64,000 nucleotides of DNA from Verrucomicrobiota bacterium. Its GTDB lineage: Bacteria > Verrucomicrobiota > Verrucomicrobiia > Verrucomicrobiales > DEV007. Shown here one piece after another: positions 44,656 through 55,300 of this stretch (position 1 is its first letter; every line of letters begins with the position of its first letter). Where the stretch lies: assembly GCA_024277195.1 (NCBI GenBank), contig JAJRVS010000222.1:1-64000 (forward strand). The letters are read 5' to 3'. The notes below the pieces were generated by a model. It was not told the DNA's origin. It ran no database searches and worked only from the letters and a program-made list of their open reading frames with translations. A program made the position numbers and the translations under genes.

Positions 44656-46554
44656 TTATTTAAAGGCTCCGGCTTTCTTAATAAACAAACGCTGCCATTT
44701 GTCAGGCAGATTCACCCCTGCTGCTTTTTTCAGCTGGGGACTATCCGCCAAATGCAGAACCTTCAAGGAATCCGGGTTCAGCAATCCTTCCAGATCCGCC
44801 AACTGGTCGCAATTGGCGATGCAAAGCTCCCCCATATTCTGCGCAAGCTCCGCAGCAACCAGCGATTTCAGTTCTCCGCATTTACGAATACTGATCGCCG
44901 ACAAAATACTGCCTCCCCCTGCGACTTTAACACTTTGCAAGCTCTGCATCTGCTGCAGATCCAAACCCTGCAGAGTCGCAAAGGCAGTCACATTCAAGGC
45001 CGTCAAATCCTGCTCGGATGTTCCAAACTGTTCATACACCTTCAAATATTTCAAAGCCGGCAATTTGGCCAATGCAGCAATATCCGGACATCGGGGGAAA
45101 CGAACGGAAAGCGTGCTTAATTTTTTCAAATTCGCAGCATTGCTTTGCAACGCTTGCACATCATCCGAGCTCATCATCTGCACCTCTAAGTTGGTCAACC
45201 CGGCAATTCCGCCAAGGATGGCCATATCCAGATCATCCTGATCTCCGGTCAGGTATAAGTTGCTCAACAGGGGCAATTTGGAAAACGGCATCTCCACATG
45301 CGTTTTTAAAGTCGTGACCTTTGCAAACAATCCAGCGTCAGCCAGAGCCACCACTTCACTGCCATTATAAGTCCCGCTCAAAAACACCGTGCGCAGTTGT
45401 TTCAATTCCTTCAACCCGGCCACCTGCGGATCATAACATTCATCCCCAAGCCTCAATACCGACAGCTTGGGACACGCCGCCACCCCCTTCACATTCATTT
45501 CATTCTCATCCGGCAGTGCCAGGCTTTCCAATTCCGGCAGCCCGTCGATGAAATCACCAAACTTGTCCGCGTCCTCTATATCCGCGCGCTGCAGTGACAA
45601 TCGACGCAAAGCCGGCCACGCCGATTCCCCGGTCGCAGGCCCCAAGCTGACATCTCCGTCCGCTACCAAGGTGGTTAAGCTTTTGAGCCGCGACACATCA
45701 CCAAGGGGAAAATCCCCCGTCATGGTGATGTCCAAATACTCAAGTTCTTTCAAACTGCTCAACCCGTCAAAAGAAACCAAATCCCGGATCACCCGGATCG
45801 CACGGATTTTCGAACCCGCTACGGACAACCGTGGGGTCTTTCTCACCACAAAGGAAAATACCGGCTTGGATCCCAGCAAAGCAAAATCCGCATCATCCAG
45901 AAAACCGGCAAAAATACAAACCCCGCTATCGGGTATTTCATCCTTGAGAGCTTTGAGCTGCTCCTTGCCCCCGTCATCCTCGATGTCGATCCCGACCAAC
46001 ACCGGACGGGTTTTCCCCGCACCCACGGATCGATACAATTTTGATTTTTGATAAGTAAAGGTCCACTCACTCTGCCCGTCGTAAGGTAGCAAAAACTCCG
46101 GCGCATACCAATCGCCACTGCGCCGCCAAAGCCGGATCAATACCCAGGCTTTTTCCGGTAACTCAGCCTCCCAGGTGTGCAAGCCCACCCGCCGGAAGGC
46201 CGCCGGAATGCCTGGAGCTTCAACCGAATCTACAAACTCTGGCAAATGCACGCGCAGGATTTTCCATCCCGCCGGATGGCCCATCAACTCGCGACGCTTG
46301 AGCCATGTTTTCAGAAAAGTCACATCTGCCGCGCTCAAACTGTTGGCAGGCAGTTGAAAACTTTTGCCATCACTCATTCGACTGATCGACACCTTACCGC
46401 CACTGACCGCCAAAACCCGGGCAGTCAGAGTTTTGCCATTTTTGGCAGTAAACGTATGCACATCCGGGGAAGACTGCTGCGCTTGCAACAAAACCAGTCC
46501 GCTAAAAAATAACCAGACCGCACTTGTCAAAAATATACTTCGTAAGGACATCAT
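44656..46554 (-). CDS. Secreted SHD1-like / leucine-rich repeat protein
   Basis: 632 residues. The ATG at 46554 (followed by a second Met) starts a clean signal peptide (SIFLTSAVWLFFSGLVLLQAQ). Residues about 35-90 (HTFTAKNGKTLTARVLAVSGGKVSISR...FLKTWLKR) resemble the SHD1 module frequent in Planctomycetes and Verrucomicrobia. The C-terminal 380 residues are irregular leucine-rich repeats (LKELEYLDITMTG, LTNLEVQMMSSDD, LPALKYLKVYE). Such proteins are thought to mediate surface or protein interactions. No catalytic site is seen. Confidence 0.65.
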   Translation of the reverse strand: MMSLRSIFLTSAVWLFFSGLVLLQAQQSSPDVHTFTAKNGKTLTARVLAVSGGKVSISRMSDGKSFQLPANSLSAADVTFLKTWLKRRELMGHPAGWKILRVHLPEFVDSVEAPGIPAAFRRVGLHTWEAELPEKAWVLIRLWRRSGDWYAPEFLLPYDGQSEWTFTYQKSKLYRSVGAGKTRPVLVGIDIEDDGGKEQLKALKDEIPDSGVCIFAGFLDDADFALLGSKPVFSFVVRKTPRLSVAGSKIRAIRVIRDLVSFDGLSSLKELEYLDITMTGDFPLGDVSRLKSLTTLVADGDVSLGPATGESAWPALRRLSLQRADIEDADKFGDFIDGLPELESLALPDENEMNVKGVAACPKLSVLRLGDECYDPQVAGLKELKQLRTVFLSGTYNGSEVVALADAGLFAKVTTLKTHVEMPFSKLPLLSNLYLTGDQDDLDMAILGGIAGLTNLEVQMMSSDDVQALQSNAANLKKLSTLSVRFPRCPDIAALAKLPALKYLKVYEQFGTSEQDLTALNVTAFATLQGLDLQQMQSLQSVKVAGGGSILSAISIRKCGELKSLVAAELAQNMGELCIANCDQLADLEGLLNPDSLKVLHLADSPQLKKAAGVNLPDKWQRLFIKKAGAFK

Positions 46555-46591
46555 AGCCGACAAGTTCAACCAAATTTATCTATTGTCTATA

Positions 46592-47623
46592 TTAGCTTTT
46601 TTCCTGCTCCAATGCCGCCAGCTTCTTTTCAAGCAGCTTCACTTTTTCCTTCCACTTCTGCAAGCGCATCAAGTTGGCATGCCCTTTAGCTGCTTTGTCG
46701 TGAGGAATGGCAGGGTAACCTGTCACATATACTCCCTCTGTGATATTTTTTGTCACCCCTGCCTGAGCCCCCACCCTCGCGGTGTCTCCCACGTGCAAAT
46801 GCCCCGCCAACCCCGCCTGCCCACCGATCGCCACGTGGCTGCCAATCGTCGCACTTCCTGCGATGCCGGCCTGGGCCGCCATCACCGTGTGATCCCCGAC
46901 TTGCACATTGTGCCCGACCATCACCAGGTTATCGATTTTCACTCCCTGACCAATGACGGTCTTGCCAAAACGTGCCCGATCAACGGTCGAGTTCACCCCG
47001 ATCTCCGCATCGTCGCCGATCTCAACCGTGCCGATGTGAGGGATTTTCTGCCACACCCCGTTTTCCAAATAATTACCAAACCCCTCACCTCCCACCACGG
47101 CACCTTCATGGAGAATCACCCGGTTCCCAAGGACCACCCTTTCCCGCACCACCGAATTGGCATGCAAAACACAGTCACTGCCGATCACCGCATCGCTGCC
47201 AACATAACAGCCGGACACCAATACCGTGCGCGGTCCTATCACCGCGCCGGGTCGCACCACACAGAACGGTCCCACGCTGACACTTGCATCCAAGCAAGCA
47301 TCTTCATGCACAGAACTCGCCACATCTATACCCGGATCTGCCAAAGGGTGGCAGCTAGGCTCAAATGCATAACCTGCCATCGCCATCGCTTTATCAGGAG
47401 ACTTGACCCTGATCACCGCACACGGGCTGCTGCCTTCCCAGTCCTCGGCAACAATCACTGCCGACGCCTTGGTTTCTGCCAACGATGATGCATATTTTGG
47501 ATTGGAAAAAAAGCTGAGCTCGCCTGCTACGGCTTCAACCAAACCAGCAATCCCGCTGATCTCCAATTCAGTATCCCCTTCAAGGCTTCCTTCTATTCTT
47601 TCTACCAGCTCTCCGAGTTTCAT
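46592..47623 (-). CDS. lpxD: UDP-3-O-acylglucosamine N-acyltransferase
   Basis: 343 residues. An N-terminal uridine-binding domain (about 1-100) precedes a left-handed beta-helix of hexapeptide repeats (about 105-310) with the catalytic-His segment [30 protein letters not shown], and a C-terminal coiled coil ([25 protein letters not shown]). It adds the second 3-hydroxyacyl chain in lipid A synthesis, so the organism makes LPS. No other lpx gene is adjacent. Confidence 0.95.
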   Translation of the reverse strand: MKLGELVERIEGSLEGDTELEISGIAGLVEAVAGELSFFSNPKYASSLAETKASAVIVAEDWEGSSPCAVIRVKSPDKAMAMAGYAFEPSCHPLADPGIDVASSVHEDACLDASVSVGPFCVVRPGAVIGPRTVLVSGCYVGSDAVIGSDCVLHANSVVRERVVLGNRVILHEGAVVGGEGFGNYLENGVWQKIPHIGTVEIGDDAEIGVNSTVDRARFGKTVIGQGVKIDNLVMVGHNVQVGDHTVMAAQAGIAGSATIGSHVAIGGQAGLAGHLHVGDTARVGAQAGVTKNITEGVYVTGYPAIPHDKAAKGHANLMRLQKWKEKVKLLEKKLAALEQEKS

Positions 47624-47656
47624 CGCTCGATGTGCAAATTTTTAATTTCCGTTTTG

Positions 47657-48772
47657 TCACCCCTGCAGGGCCACACTCGGCGTCAGGCGCGAGCTCCTCC
47701 AAGCTGGATATAAACCACTGACCACACCCACCAATACCGCGATCATCACTGCACGTGACATCAGTGTCCATGAAAGATCGGGTTCCAGCAAGCCGTGAAT
47801 CGCGGGTGTCATCTCAAGGATCGCACAAGTGAGCACTCCCAGAATCACCCCAATCACACCTCCCAGCAAACCCAGTATCGCAGATTCACACAATATCAGG
47901 TAAACAATGCGGCGACGTTTCCAGCCCAGAGCGAGAAAAATACCGATCTCATGGGTGCGTTCAAAAACCGTCATCAACATGGTATTCATCACTCCCAGAA
48001 CCCCGACAATGATCGCCAACAGCGAAGTGCTCCAACTCATCGCCCGGGCAATTTTAAAACCCTGACTTGTGCCCACCACTTCTTTTGCCATCACCGCACG
48101 CCCCTCGGGGAAAACTTTCTGGATTTTATCACACAAAGCCTGGGTCGCCTCCTTATCGACTTCCGACGGCACTTGAATATCAATGAAATTCACCATGCCC
48201 TCATAACCACTCACCTCCTGAAACAACGGCAAAGCCAGGATCACCGCCCCATTCTCCACCACCGATTTGCCATCGACAATCCCCACCACTTCAAAATCCT
48301 CAATCTCAACTGTCACCGTATCCCCCACCTTTTTTTTCAAAACCTCCGCGGCAAGACGCCCCAGCACCACCACTCGTTCCTTTTCATCCTTGGGCATACG
48401 ACCTTCCACCACCGTCAATTGATCCCAGGTGAAGCCTCCCCATTCACGCCCAGATACCATCATCATCGGCGCATCCTCGACACTGATCATACGCATCAAG
48501 ACGCTGGTGATCTTCTTCACATTCGGAAAGCCCCTGATCTCATCCTGAAGCTTGGCATCAAAAGGTTTTGGCATCATGCCGCCCTCCATATTACTGACAA
48601 TCACATCAATACCGAGCACTTCGAGCTGTTTGACTACGCTTTTTTCATAACCCGATGCCATACCCACCAAGGCCACCACCGCGGCAATTCCGATGGCGAT
48701 ACCCACAAGAGTTAAACTGGTGCGCACCGGACGGCGCCAAAGACTACGAGTAACAATAGTTAAAAAATTCAT
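47657..48772 (-). CDS. MacB/LolE-like ABC transporter permease
   Basis: 371 residues with FtsX/MacB topology: helix 1 (about 20-40), a large periplasmic domain (about 45-245) with MMMVSGREWGGFTWDQLTVVEGRMPKDEKERVVVLGRLAAE, then three C-terminal helices and the FtsX motif GVMNTMLMTVFERTHEIGIFLALGWKRRRI. It starts 5 bp downstream of its ATPase. Such exporters use mechanotransmission to move lipids, lipoproteins or small molecules. Being next to the PKS cluster, it may export its product, but LolCDE-type lipoprotein sorting is an equal option. Confidence 0.9.
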   Translation of the reverse strand: MNFLTIVTRSLWRRPVRTSLTLVGIAIGIAAVVALVGMASGYEKSVVKQLEVLGIDVIVSNMEGGMMPKPFDAKLQDEIRGFPNVKKITSVLMRMISVEDAPMMMVSGREWGGFTWDQLTVVEGRMPKDEKERVVVLGRLAAEVLKKKVGDTVTVEIEDFEVVGIVDGKSVVENGAVILALPLFQEVSGYEGMVNFIDIQVPSEVDKEATQALCDKIQKVFPEGRAVMAKEVVGTSQGFKIARAMSWSTSLLAIIVGVLGVMNTMLMTVFERTHEIGIFLALGWKRRRIVYLILCESAILGLLGGVIGVILGVLTCAILEMTPAIHGLLEPDLSWTLMSRAVMIAVLVGVVSGLYPAWRSSRLTPSVALQG

Positions 48773-48777
48773 AATCC

Positions 48778-49497
48778 TTATGCGCTGGTTTCTTCGACGG
48801 AATTATTATCAGAAACAATCAATCCATCCTTCATTTTTATCACTCGTTTGGCATGACCCGCGACCTCCAAATCATGCGTCACCATCACCATGGTCGTTTT
48901 TCTCTCCTCGTGAAGTTTGTCCAAAAGTTCCATGATCTGCACCGCGTTTTTGCTATCCAGATTACCCGTCGGTTCATCCGCCAGCAATACCGCTGGCTCG
49001 TTCGCCAAACTGCGTGCGATCGCCGCCCGTTGGCGTTCTCCACCTGAGAGTTTCAAGGGCAAGTGATCACAGCGATGGGAAAGCCCCACATCATCCAGCA
49101 ATTTAACCGCTCGCTCACGGCGTTCTGTGCGCGACCAGGGCATACCGAACATCGGAATCTGGACATTTTCCACTACGGTGAAAGTCGGCAACAAGTGAAA
49201 CGATTGAAAAATAAACCCAATCTCACGCGCCCGGTAAGCAGCGGGATCCGGCAAATCGAGAATCGATTGCCCTCGGAACAGCAAACTGCCCGTGGTCAAA
49301 TGATCCAAAGTTCCCAGCATATTAAGCAGAGTACTTTTACCACATCCACTCTGACCGATAATGGCTACAAAATCCCCTTCTTCAATCTTGAAATTGACCC
49401 CCCGCAATGCCGGAACCCGTCCGTCATCGTACTCTTTTTTCAGTTCAATGGCCTCAAAAAGGAGGGCATTGGCATCAGATGGGCTGGCAGAACTCAT
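48778..49497 (-). CDS. MacB/LolD-like ABC transporter ATP-binding protein
   Basis: 239 residues. Walker A GQSGCGKSTLLNMLGTLD (about 43-60), signature LSGGERQRAAIARSLA, Walker B VLLADEPTGNLDSKNAVQ and the H-loop VTHD are complete. The GxLxF(R)G spacing and DEPTGNLDS are typical of the MacB/LolD group. It is the ATPase for the permease at 47657-48772 and starts 66 bp downstream of the desaturase. Confidence 0.94.
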   Translation of the reverse strand: MSSASPSDANALLFEAIELKKEYDDGRVPALRGVNFKIEEGDFVAIIGQSGCGKSTLLNMLGTLDHLTTGSLLFRGQSILDLPDPAAYRAREIGFIFQSFHLLPTFTVVENVQIPMFGMPWSRTERRERAVKLLDDVGLSHRCDHLPLKLSGGERQRAAIARSLANEPAVLLADEPTGNLDSKNAVQIMELLDKLHEERKTTMVMVTHDLEVAGHAKRVIKMKDGLIVSDNNSVEETSA

Positions 49498-49563
49498 GGG
49501 TTTTTATCAAATCTTGAATCAAGGCGAAAGTGTAGCCGAAGCTTGGGGAAATCACAAACTCTA

Positions 49564-50520
49564 TCAATCCCCACTGGTTTCAACCGTTTTCCACTGACTG
49601 CCCACTTTAGGGTCAGGCAGTTGACGGATCAAATGCGCAATAGCCGCGTGATAACTCGCATAGGGCTGGGTATCCCCCTCTTCTTCCGGAGCCAGCCAAT
49701 CGGTGTGCTCGGGCATTTCCGAATAGTGCATTTTGCCATTGATGTGATGAACCCCGTGAAAAGGCTCATGCAACAAAGAAAGCGAAATCAATTTTCCCAC
49801 CCAGGTATCAGTGACGATGCTGCGGGTGCCGCTGCGTGCCGTATTACCACTCAGGCCGACATGCTCGATGTATTTGCGCCAACTCTGCATATTCCCCGTG
49901 ATATAGGCCGGGATGAGATAGTTCCAGAAAAACCAGGGCCACAACTGGTAATGAGCCACCAAGGTGAAAGCCACCGTCCAGAATACCACGATCAAAGCCA
50001 GTTCCTTCCAGATTCGACGCCTGATTTTAGGATTGCGAATTTCCGTATCACGATGGAAAAACGCCCGCCAAAATAGAAAAGGAGTGAAAGCCAAGCCAAA
50101 GTTCAACTCGATAAAAGCAACCAAACGCCGTTTCCATAAAGGCGCACCGGGATCATTAAAAGGCCACAATTCCACATCCCGCTGAGTGGCAAAATGCACA
50201 TGATGTGACTGATGCAACATGCGGTAGAGCGTAAAACTGTTGTAACTGATCGTGCCCATCAGCACGCCATTGAAGTCATTCAAAAAACGATTCTTCCGGT
50301 AACCCCAATGAGTCGCTTCATGAAAGCCAATGAGATAACCATGCATCAAATGACTGACCACTAAAACCAGGGGAATAGAAAGCCAAAGCCAGCCCCGGTA
50401 AACACTGTAAGCCAGCAGAGCCTGACCGAGATAAAAAAGAATATTAACGACCGGGATGGCGGTGCGATTAACCCACGATCCCCACGGAGTATAAGTGACT
50501 TGGCTGTTCTGCTCGCTCAT
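49564..50520 (-). CDS. Membrane fatty acid desaturase-family protein
   Basis: 318 residues with about four transmembrane helices and the three His boxes of the membrane desaturase/hydroxylase superfamily: HEATHWG (HxxxH), HQSHHVH (HxxHH) and HGVHHIN (HxxHH). The di-iron centre they build introduces a double bond or hydroxyl group into a lipid chain. It directly follows the condensation-domain gene of the PKS cluster (24 bp), so a lipid or polyketide tail is a likely substrate; this is inference. Confidence 0.85.
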   Translation of the reverse strand: MSEQNSQVTYTPWGSWVNRTAIPVVNILFYLGQALLAYSVYRGWLWLSIPLVLVVSHLMHGYLIGFHEATHWGYRKNRFLNDFNGVLMGTISYNSFTLYRMLHQSHHVHFATQRDVELWPFNDPGAPLWKRRLVAFIELNFGLAFTPFLFWRAFFHRDTEIRNPKIRRRIWKELALIVVFWTVAFTLVAHYQLWPWFFWNYLIPAYITGNMQSWRKYIEHVGLSGNTARSGTRSIVTDTWVGKLISLSLLHEPFHGVHHINGKMHYSEMPEHTDWLAPEEEGDTQPYASYHAAIAHLIRQLPDPKVGSQWKTVETSGD

Positions 50521-50544
50521 TCGCTTCCGACTTTAAAAGAATCA

Positions 50545-51930
50545 TCAGACCTTCATTGCCGCTGGACTGATTTTCGGTTGTTCACAGACGCTTGTCAATA
50601 CCTCGTGAAACAGTTGGTTCAGTTCCTTCACCTCATCCAAAGATACCACCGATTCCCGGTGCAGCCACACCACCTCGAATCCCCCATTGTCTTCGGTCAA
50701 TTCGCAGGCCAGATCAAAACGTGCGGTGCCAGTGGAAATCACCCTGACCCGGGTCGAAATACCCGGCAAGGAAACTTCCGGCATCGGGTGGTTCTGGTAA
50801 GCAAAACGGGTATCAAATACGCAGTGCTGATCTGCTGATTTGGGTTCACCCACAGCCGCTGCCAGTTCGGCAAAAGGGATGGCGTGCTCAAAAGCATCCA
50901 TCGTCTGTTCATGCACCACCTTTGCCCGGTCGGCAAAAGCTTGCTCAGGATCGATCTTGCCGCGCAAGGGCACGACTCCCGAAAAATAGCCCATCGTTTC
51001 ACGCACTGCAGTCTTGGTTCGATTGGCCACCGGTGTCCCCAATACAATGTCATCGACCCCGGTCCGCTTGAAAAGTGTCAGTTGGAAAGCCGCCAGCAAG
51101 ACGTTAAAAACCGTCACCCCCAACTGGCGAGCCAGGTCACGAACCTTATCTGCCTGTTCTTCGGACATTTCCGCGACCCAACGCTGCAGCCGCTCACTCT
51201 TGTCCCCTTGTTTTCCTGCGTCCCCCCACAACAACTTTGATCCCGCCAGGCGGACTTTCCAAAAGTCCGTATGTTTGGCAATCTCTTCAGGTTTCCACTG
51301 GGCACGCTCAACCGCTCCCCATTCGCTATGGGTCATCGCCAGCGGAGTCAGGGAATCACGAATGCCCTTAATCTTTCCCAAATCCATTCCCGATTCACGC
51401 AAACCCAGAATGTAAGCCGTGCACAAATCTTCAACAAACGCACCCAGCGTCCATCCGTCCCCCACGCTGTGGTGAACCGTAAAAGCCAAAACCAAATCCT
51501 CCGGACCACGTTGCAGGATATCCATGCGGTAAAGCGGTCCGTTCAAAAAATCGAAAGGTTTAAAAAAACCTTCAGCCATCACCGCTTCGATGGCTCCGGG
51601 TTTGGCCTCCTCTTCACTCAACTCACGAAAGCTCACAGCAGGTTCCCCCCCAGCTGCTCGAATAATCTGCAGTGGGCGTTCCTTGCCAGGCAAAAAAGAG
51701 GTGCGCATGGCCTCCTGCCGCTCGACCACCTTACCCACCGCCGCTTTGATCTGCTCAACCGTGGCCGGTCCTTTGACTTCAAAAAACGAACAGATGTGAT
51801 TGGCCGGATCACTCGGTTTGACCGGTGAGGTCTCCCAAATCTCGCGTTGGGAAAAAGTCAAAGGTTGCAGGCGGGCTTTTCCGCTCGCCAGCATTTCCTT
51901 CAACCGTGATAAGGCATTGTTTTTTTCCAT
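50545..51930 (-). CDS. Stand-alone condensation-domain protein
   Basis: 461 residues with a free NRPS-type condensation domain. The catalytic motif is FTVHHSVGDGWT (HHxxxDG, His about residue 155), preceded by the N-terminal FSQREIWE and followed by the DDIVLGTPVANRTKTAVRETMGYFSGVVPLRG segment that forms the donor/acceptor tunnel. Such enzymes join an acyl or peptidyl donor on a carrier protein to an amine or alcohol. A basic N-terminal helix (MEKNNALSRLKEMLASGKARL) could be a docking element for the acidic ACP tail. It starts 14 bp downstream of the ACP frame. Confidence 0.88.
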   Translation of the reverse strand: MEKNNALSRLKEMLASGKARLQPLTFSQREIWETSPVKPSDPANHICSFFEVKGPATVEQIKAAVGKVVERQEAMRTSFLPGKERPLQIIRAAGGEPAVSFRELSEEEAKPGAIEAVMAEGFFKPFDFLNGPLYRMDILQRGPEDLVLAFTVHHSVGDGWTLGAFVEDLCTAYILGLRESGMDLGKIKGIRDSLTPLAMTHSEWGAVERAQWKPEEIAKHTDFWKVRLAGSKLLWGDAGKQGDKSERLQRWVAEMSEEQADKVRDLARQLGVTVFNVLLAAFQLTLFKRTGVDDIVLGTPVANRTKTAVRETMGYFSGVVPLRGKIDPEQAFADRAKVVHEQTMDAFEHAIPFAELAAAVGEPKSADQHCVFDTRFAYQNHPMPEVSLPGISTRVRVISTGTARFDLACELTEDNGGFEVVWLHRESVVSLDEVKELNQLFHEVLTSVCEQPKISPAAMKV

Positions 51931-51944
51931 CCGCTCTGTTCCGT

Positions 51945-52337
51945 CTAGCTCGCCGATGCTGCCGTTTCCGGCTCCGCTTCATCTTCCGAAGCGCTATCAA
52001 GCAAACCGTCCAAATCCGCATCCGACAGAGCATCCAAATCAACTTCGTCCAAGGACAACTCTTCTTCAACCGGAGCCACTGCTTCAGCCGGAGCCGTCGC
52101 GCTGCTTTCTCCACCAAGATGGCCGTAGATCAATGTCGCAATCTGGCCAATGGTGCGGGCACGCATCAGGCTGGTCGGTGGTAAAGTCACCCCGATGGAA
52201 CTTTCGATCAAAGTCTCGATTTCCACCCCCATCAACGAATCCAGACCGAGGTCAGTCAGCGGTTGATCTTCACGCAAAGTTTCAGGTTTGACTCGTAGAA
52301 CCGAACCAACGATGTCCTGAACCGCCTTGCAAACCAC
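51945..52337 (-). CDS. Acyl carrier protein continuing the PKS reading frame
   Basis: About 130 residues. The carrier domain has the phosphopantetheine site LGLDSLMGVEI (Ser at about residue 35) in a PKS-type context (TDLGLDSLM, LPPTSLMRARTIGQIATLI). An acidic tail of about 45 residues (LSLDEVDLDALSDADLDGLL) follows. The frame is exactly that of the PKS at 52347-59684, separated only by one TAA at 52347-52349; between that TAA and the first usable start, GTG at 52337, the frame reads REA, and the linker REAVVCKAVQDIVGSVL is what normally joins a KR to its ACP. So it is either a re-initiated gene or a PKS interrupted by a nonsense codon. Confidence 0.85.
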   Translation of the reverse strand: MVCKAVQDIVGSVLRVKPETLREDQPLTDLGLDSLMGVEIETLIESSIGVTLPPTSLMRARTIGQIATLIYGHLGGESSATAPAEAVAPVEEELSLDEVDLDALSDADLDGLLDSASEDEAEPETAASAS

Positions 52338-52346
52338 CGCTTCACG

Positions 52347-55300
52347 TTAGTCAGGATCAGCCGATTCGATCTTCACCCGCCAATCACCTGCGCCACTTGA
52401 AGACTCATCCGCTTCCACTCCGCCAGCGAAGATTCGCTCGAGCAAAGGGTTCTCCTGCATGCTGCGGAAAGACTTACGCCACTTGGCCCAATCCACCCGA
52501 ATCGCAGCGGCCTGCGCCACATCGGCATCCAGAAAAGCCTCAAGCAGACCGGTCACCTCGTTGGGTTCGATCGACGAAGTGCCTTGTTTTTCCAAAAACT
52601 CAGCTACTTTTTCATTTCGAGCGACATAACCTTCACCACCGAGAACACCCCAGTTGACGCCCAAAGAAGGCAAACCAAGAGAATGACGGTGATGAGTCAG
52701 CGCATCGATGAAAGCATTAGCCGCAGAGTAGTTACCCTGCGCCGGATTTCCGAAAATACTCGAAATCGATGAGAACATCACAAACGCATCCAAATCCATT
52801 TTCGCCGTGCCTTCGTGCAACAACCAGGCACCGAGTGCCTTCGGCTCCATCACCGCTTTCATGCGATCAGCATTCAGATCACCCAACGGCGCATCGTCGA
52901 TCACCATCGCCAAATGGAACACACCTTTCAGCGGACGGCCGGTAGCTTCGACTTCTTTGAAGATGCCTTTCACACTTTCAGCAGAGCCCACATCGGCAGC
53001 CACTGCCAGAGTCTCCACTCCCAGCTCCTTGAGCTCGGCGATGAATTCGGGTGCGCCCTTGGTCGCCGCACCTTGTCGACTGGTCAGGGTCAAGTGACGC
53101 GCACCGGATTCAACCAGCCACTTCGCCAATACCCGACCAAAACCGCCAAAACCACCGGTAATCAGATAGGTCGCTTCAGCACTAACGGTGAAGTCCTTAT
53201 GCAGAGCTTCTCCCACTCGATGAACAAAAGGGTCAGCAAAAGCGATCACCACCTTACCAATATGTTTGCCCGCAGCCATCAATCTGAAAGCGGCATCAAC
53301 TCGACAAGCGGGGAAGGTGCGGAAAGGCAAGGCGGTCAAAGCCCCCTCTTTCACCAAATCCACCACCTCTTTCAGCAACTCGCGGGTGAGATCCTCGTCT
53401 CCAGCAAAAATCGCATCCATGGCGATCACGTGGAAAGAAGCATTGCGACGCAATGAGAATAAAGGCAATTTCGAATTCTGATAAATATCACGTTTACCGA
53501 TTTCGATGAAACGTCCGGATTCGGCGAGACAGGACAAGCCCATCGGAATAGCCTCGGCTGCCAGTGCGTTGAGCACCACATCCACTCCTCGACGGTTGGT
53601 CAACTCCATCACCTGCTCGGCAAAGTCACCCTTACGTGAATCAATCACCTCGGCCACACCGAGCGTCTTCAGCATGTCGCGTTTGACCGCACTACCGGCA
53701 GAAGCGATCACATTGGCTCCCAAATGGTGCGCAATCTGAATAGCCGCCATGCCCACTCCGCCTGCTCCGGCATGAACCAAAATCCATTCACCTTTACGCA
53801 AACGCGCAGCGTGTTTCAAAGCATGCCAGGAAGTCATGAACACCACCGGCAAGGTAGCCGCCTCCTCATGTGTCACTCCCTCTGGAATAAGCGTCACATC
53901 AGCCGCGCGGGCCAAAGTGTGCGTAGCCAGACCAAAAACAGCCAAACCAAAAACCTGGTCACCTACTGCGACACTGTCCACCCCTTCGCCAATCGCGACC
54001 ACCTCACCAGCCACCTCATCTCCATACATCCGGGCATCAGCCGTTTCAGCAGGATAAAGTGCCAGCGCTTTAAGCACATCACGGAAGTTCATACCCGCTG
54101 CTTTAACCTTGATCAAAACCTCGCCCGCGGCACATTCTTCATTAGCAAAAGCAGTGAACTTCAAACTGTCGAGGATACCACGCTCACGGGATTCCAAACG
54201 CAAGGACACGTCGGGTGGCAAAATTTTCTCATCAATAGCCAGACCTCTGGTCAAGCGCTGCGAATACCTCGCTTCACCACGCAGAGCCACCTCTCGATCG
54301 GTGTTAGGGCTACGCAACTCAGCCAACAACACTTCTGCATCATCAGCCGAAACATGGGTAGGCAAATCAACTCCCTGACAAGGAATGTTAGGATGTTCAC
54401 TGAGAACCACCCGGAACAAACCAATCGCCGGTCCCTGGCTCACCGTCACCGGACCTTGATCGCGTCCTGCAGGCTGTCCCCCACGGGTGATGTGATCCAC
54501 ACGACAACCGCCGGTTGGATAAAATTGATCCAAAGCATGGGAAAAATGCAACATGGAATCAGTGCCAATCAACGCATCCTTACCATCCTCGGCAATTTTC
54601 TCGTCAATCGTCCACATATAAACAAACCGCTGTGGTCGATCCTCGGCAGTCCATGATTCGAACAACTTTGTCCAATCTTCCGGATTTTTCGGATTCATCT
54701 CAAAAGCCCCCTCGCCTTTGTCCGCGAAAGCCCCTGCCTGGGTCACCACCCGGCACTCTTTGCCTTCGGATTTCAGGTTTTGTGCGAGACTCGCGCCCAC
54801 CCCTTCTTCGTCGGCGAATATCACCCATGAGCTTGCCTCCGGCTCTTCTGGTGTCTCCACCGCTTCAGTTTCTTCACCCTCCTCCGTTTCCTCGGAAGGT
54901 TTCTTAGCAATGCGAACAGGCGCTTTGCCATCCCAGGCTTTACGCCCCATGATGCCAACCTGTCCCTCGCCACCTTCCGGCCCCAGCAAGCCGGGCAATG
55001 TGGTGACTTCTTCAAATCCAGAATTTTCCAGAACTTTTGCCCAGGTTTCACGCGAAATCAAAGGCTGGTCGGGACGAAGGTCGCGGTCAGTGAAACTCCA
55101 CCAGCCACTGGTCAAACCAAATGTCATTTCCGTCCACAACTGCGGTGTCGCCAAATCCATGAACAACAAGGTGCCGCCTGGAGCCAACATCTCATGCAGG
55201 TTTTTCACACTCTCCGTCACATCCGCCACCGCGTGCAATACATTGGTGCCGACAATAAAATCAAAAGGCCCCTCATCAAACCCCTGCTCTTCAGGCGTTT

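Noticed and set aside
47795-48715. 306-codon plus-strand open frame opposite the MacB-like permease
   Set aside because: His/Asn-rich low-complexity translation, fully inside a well-supported ABC permease gene on the other strand.
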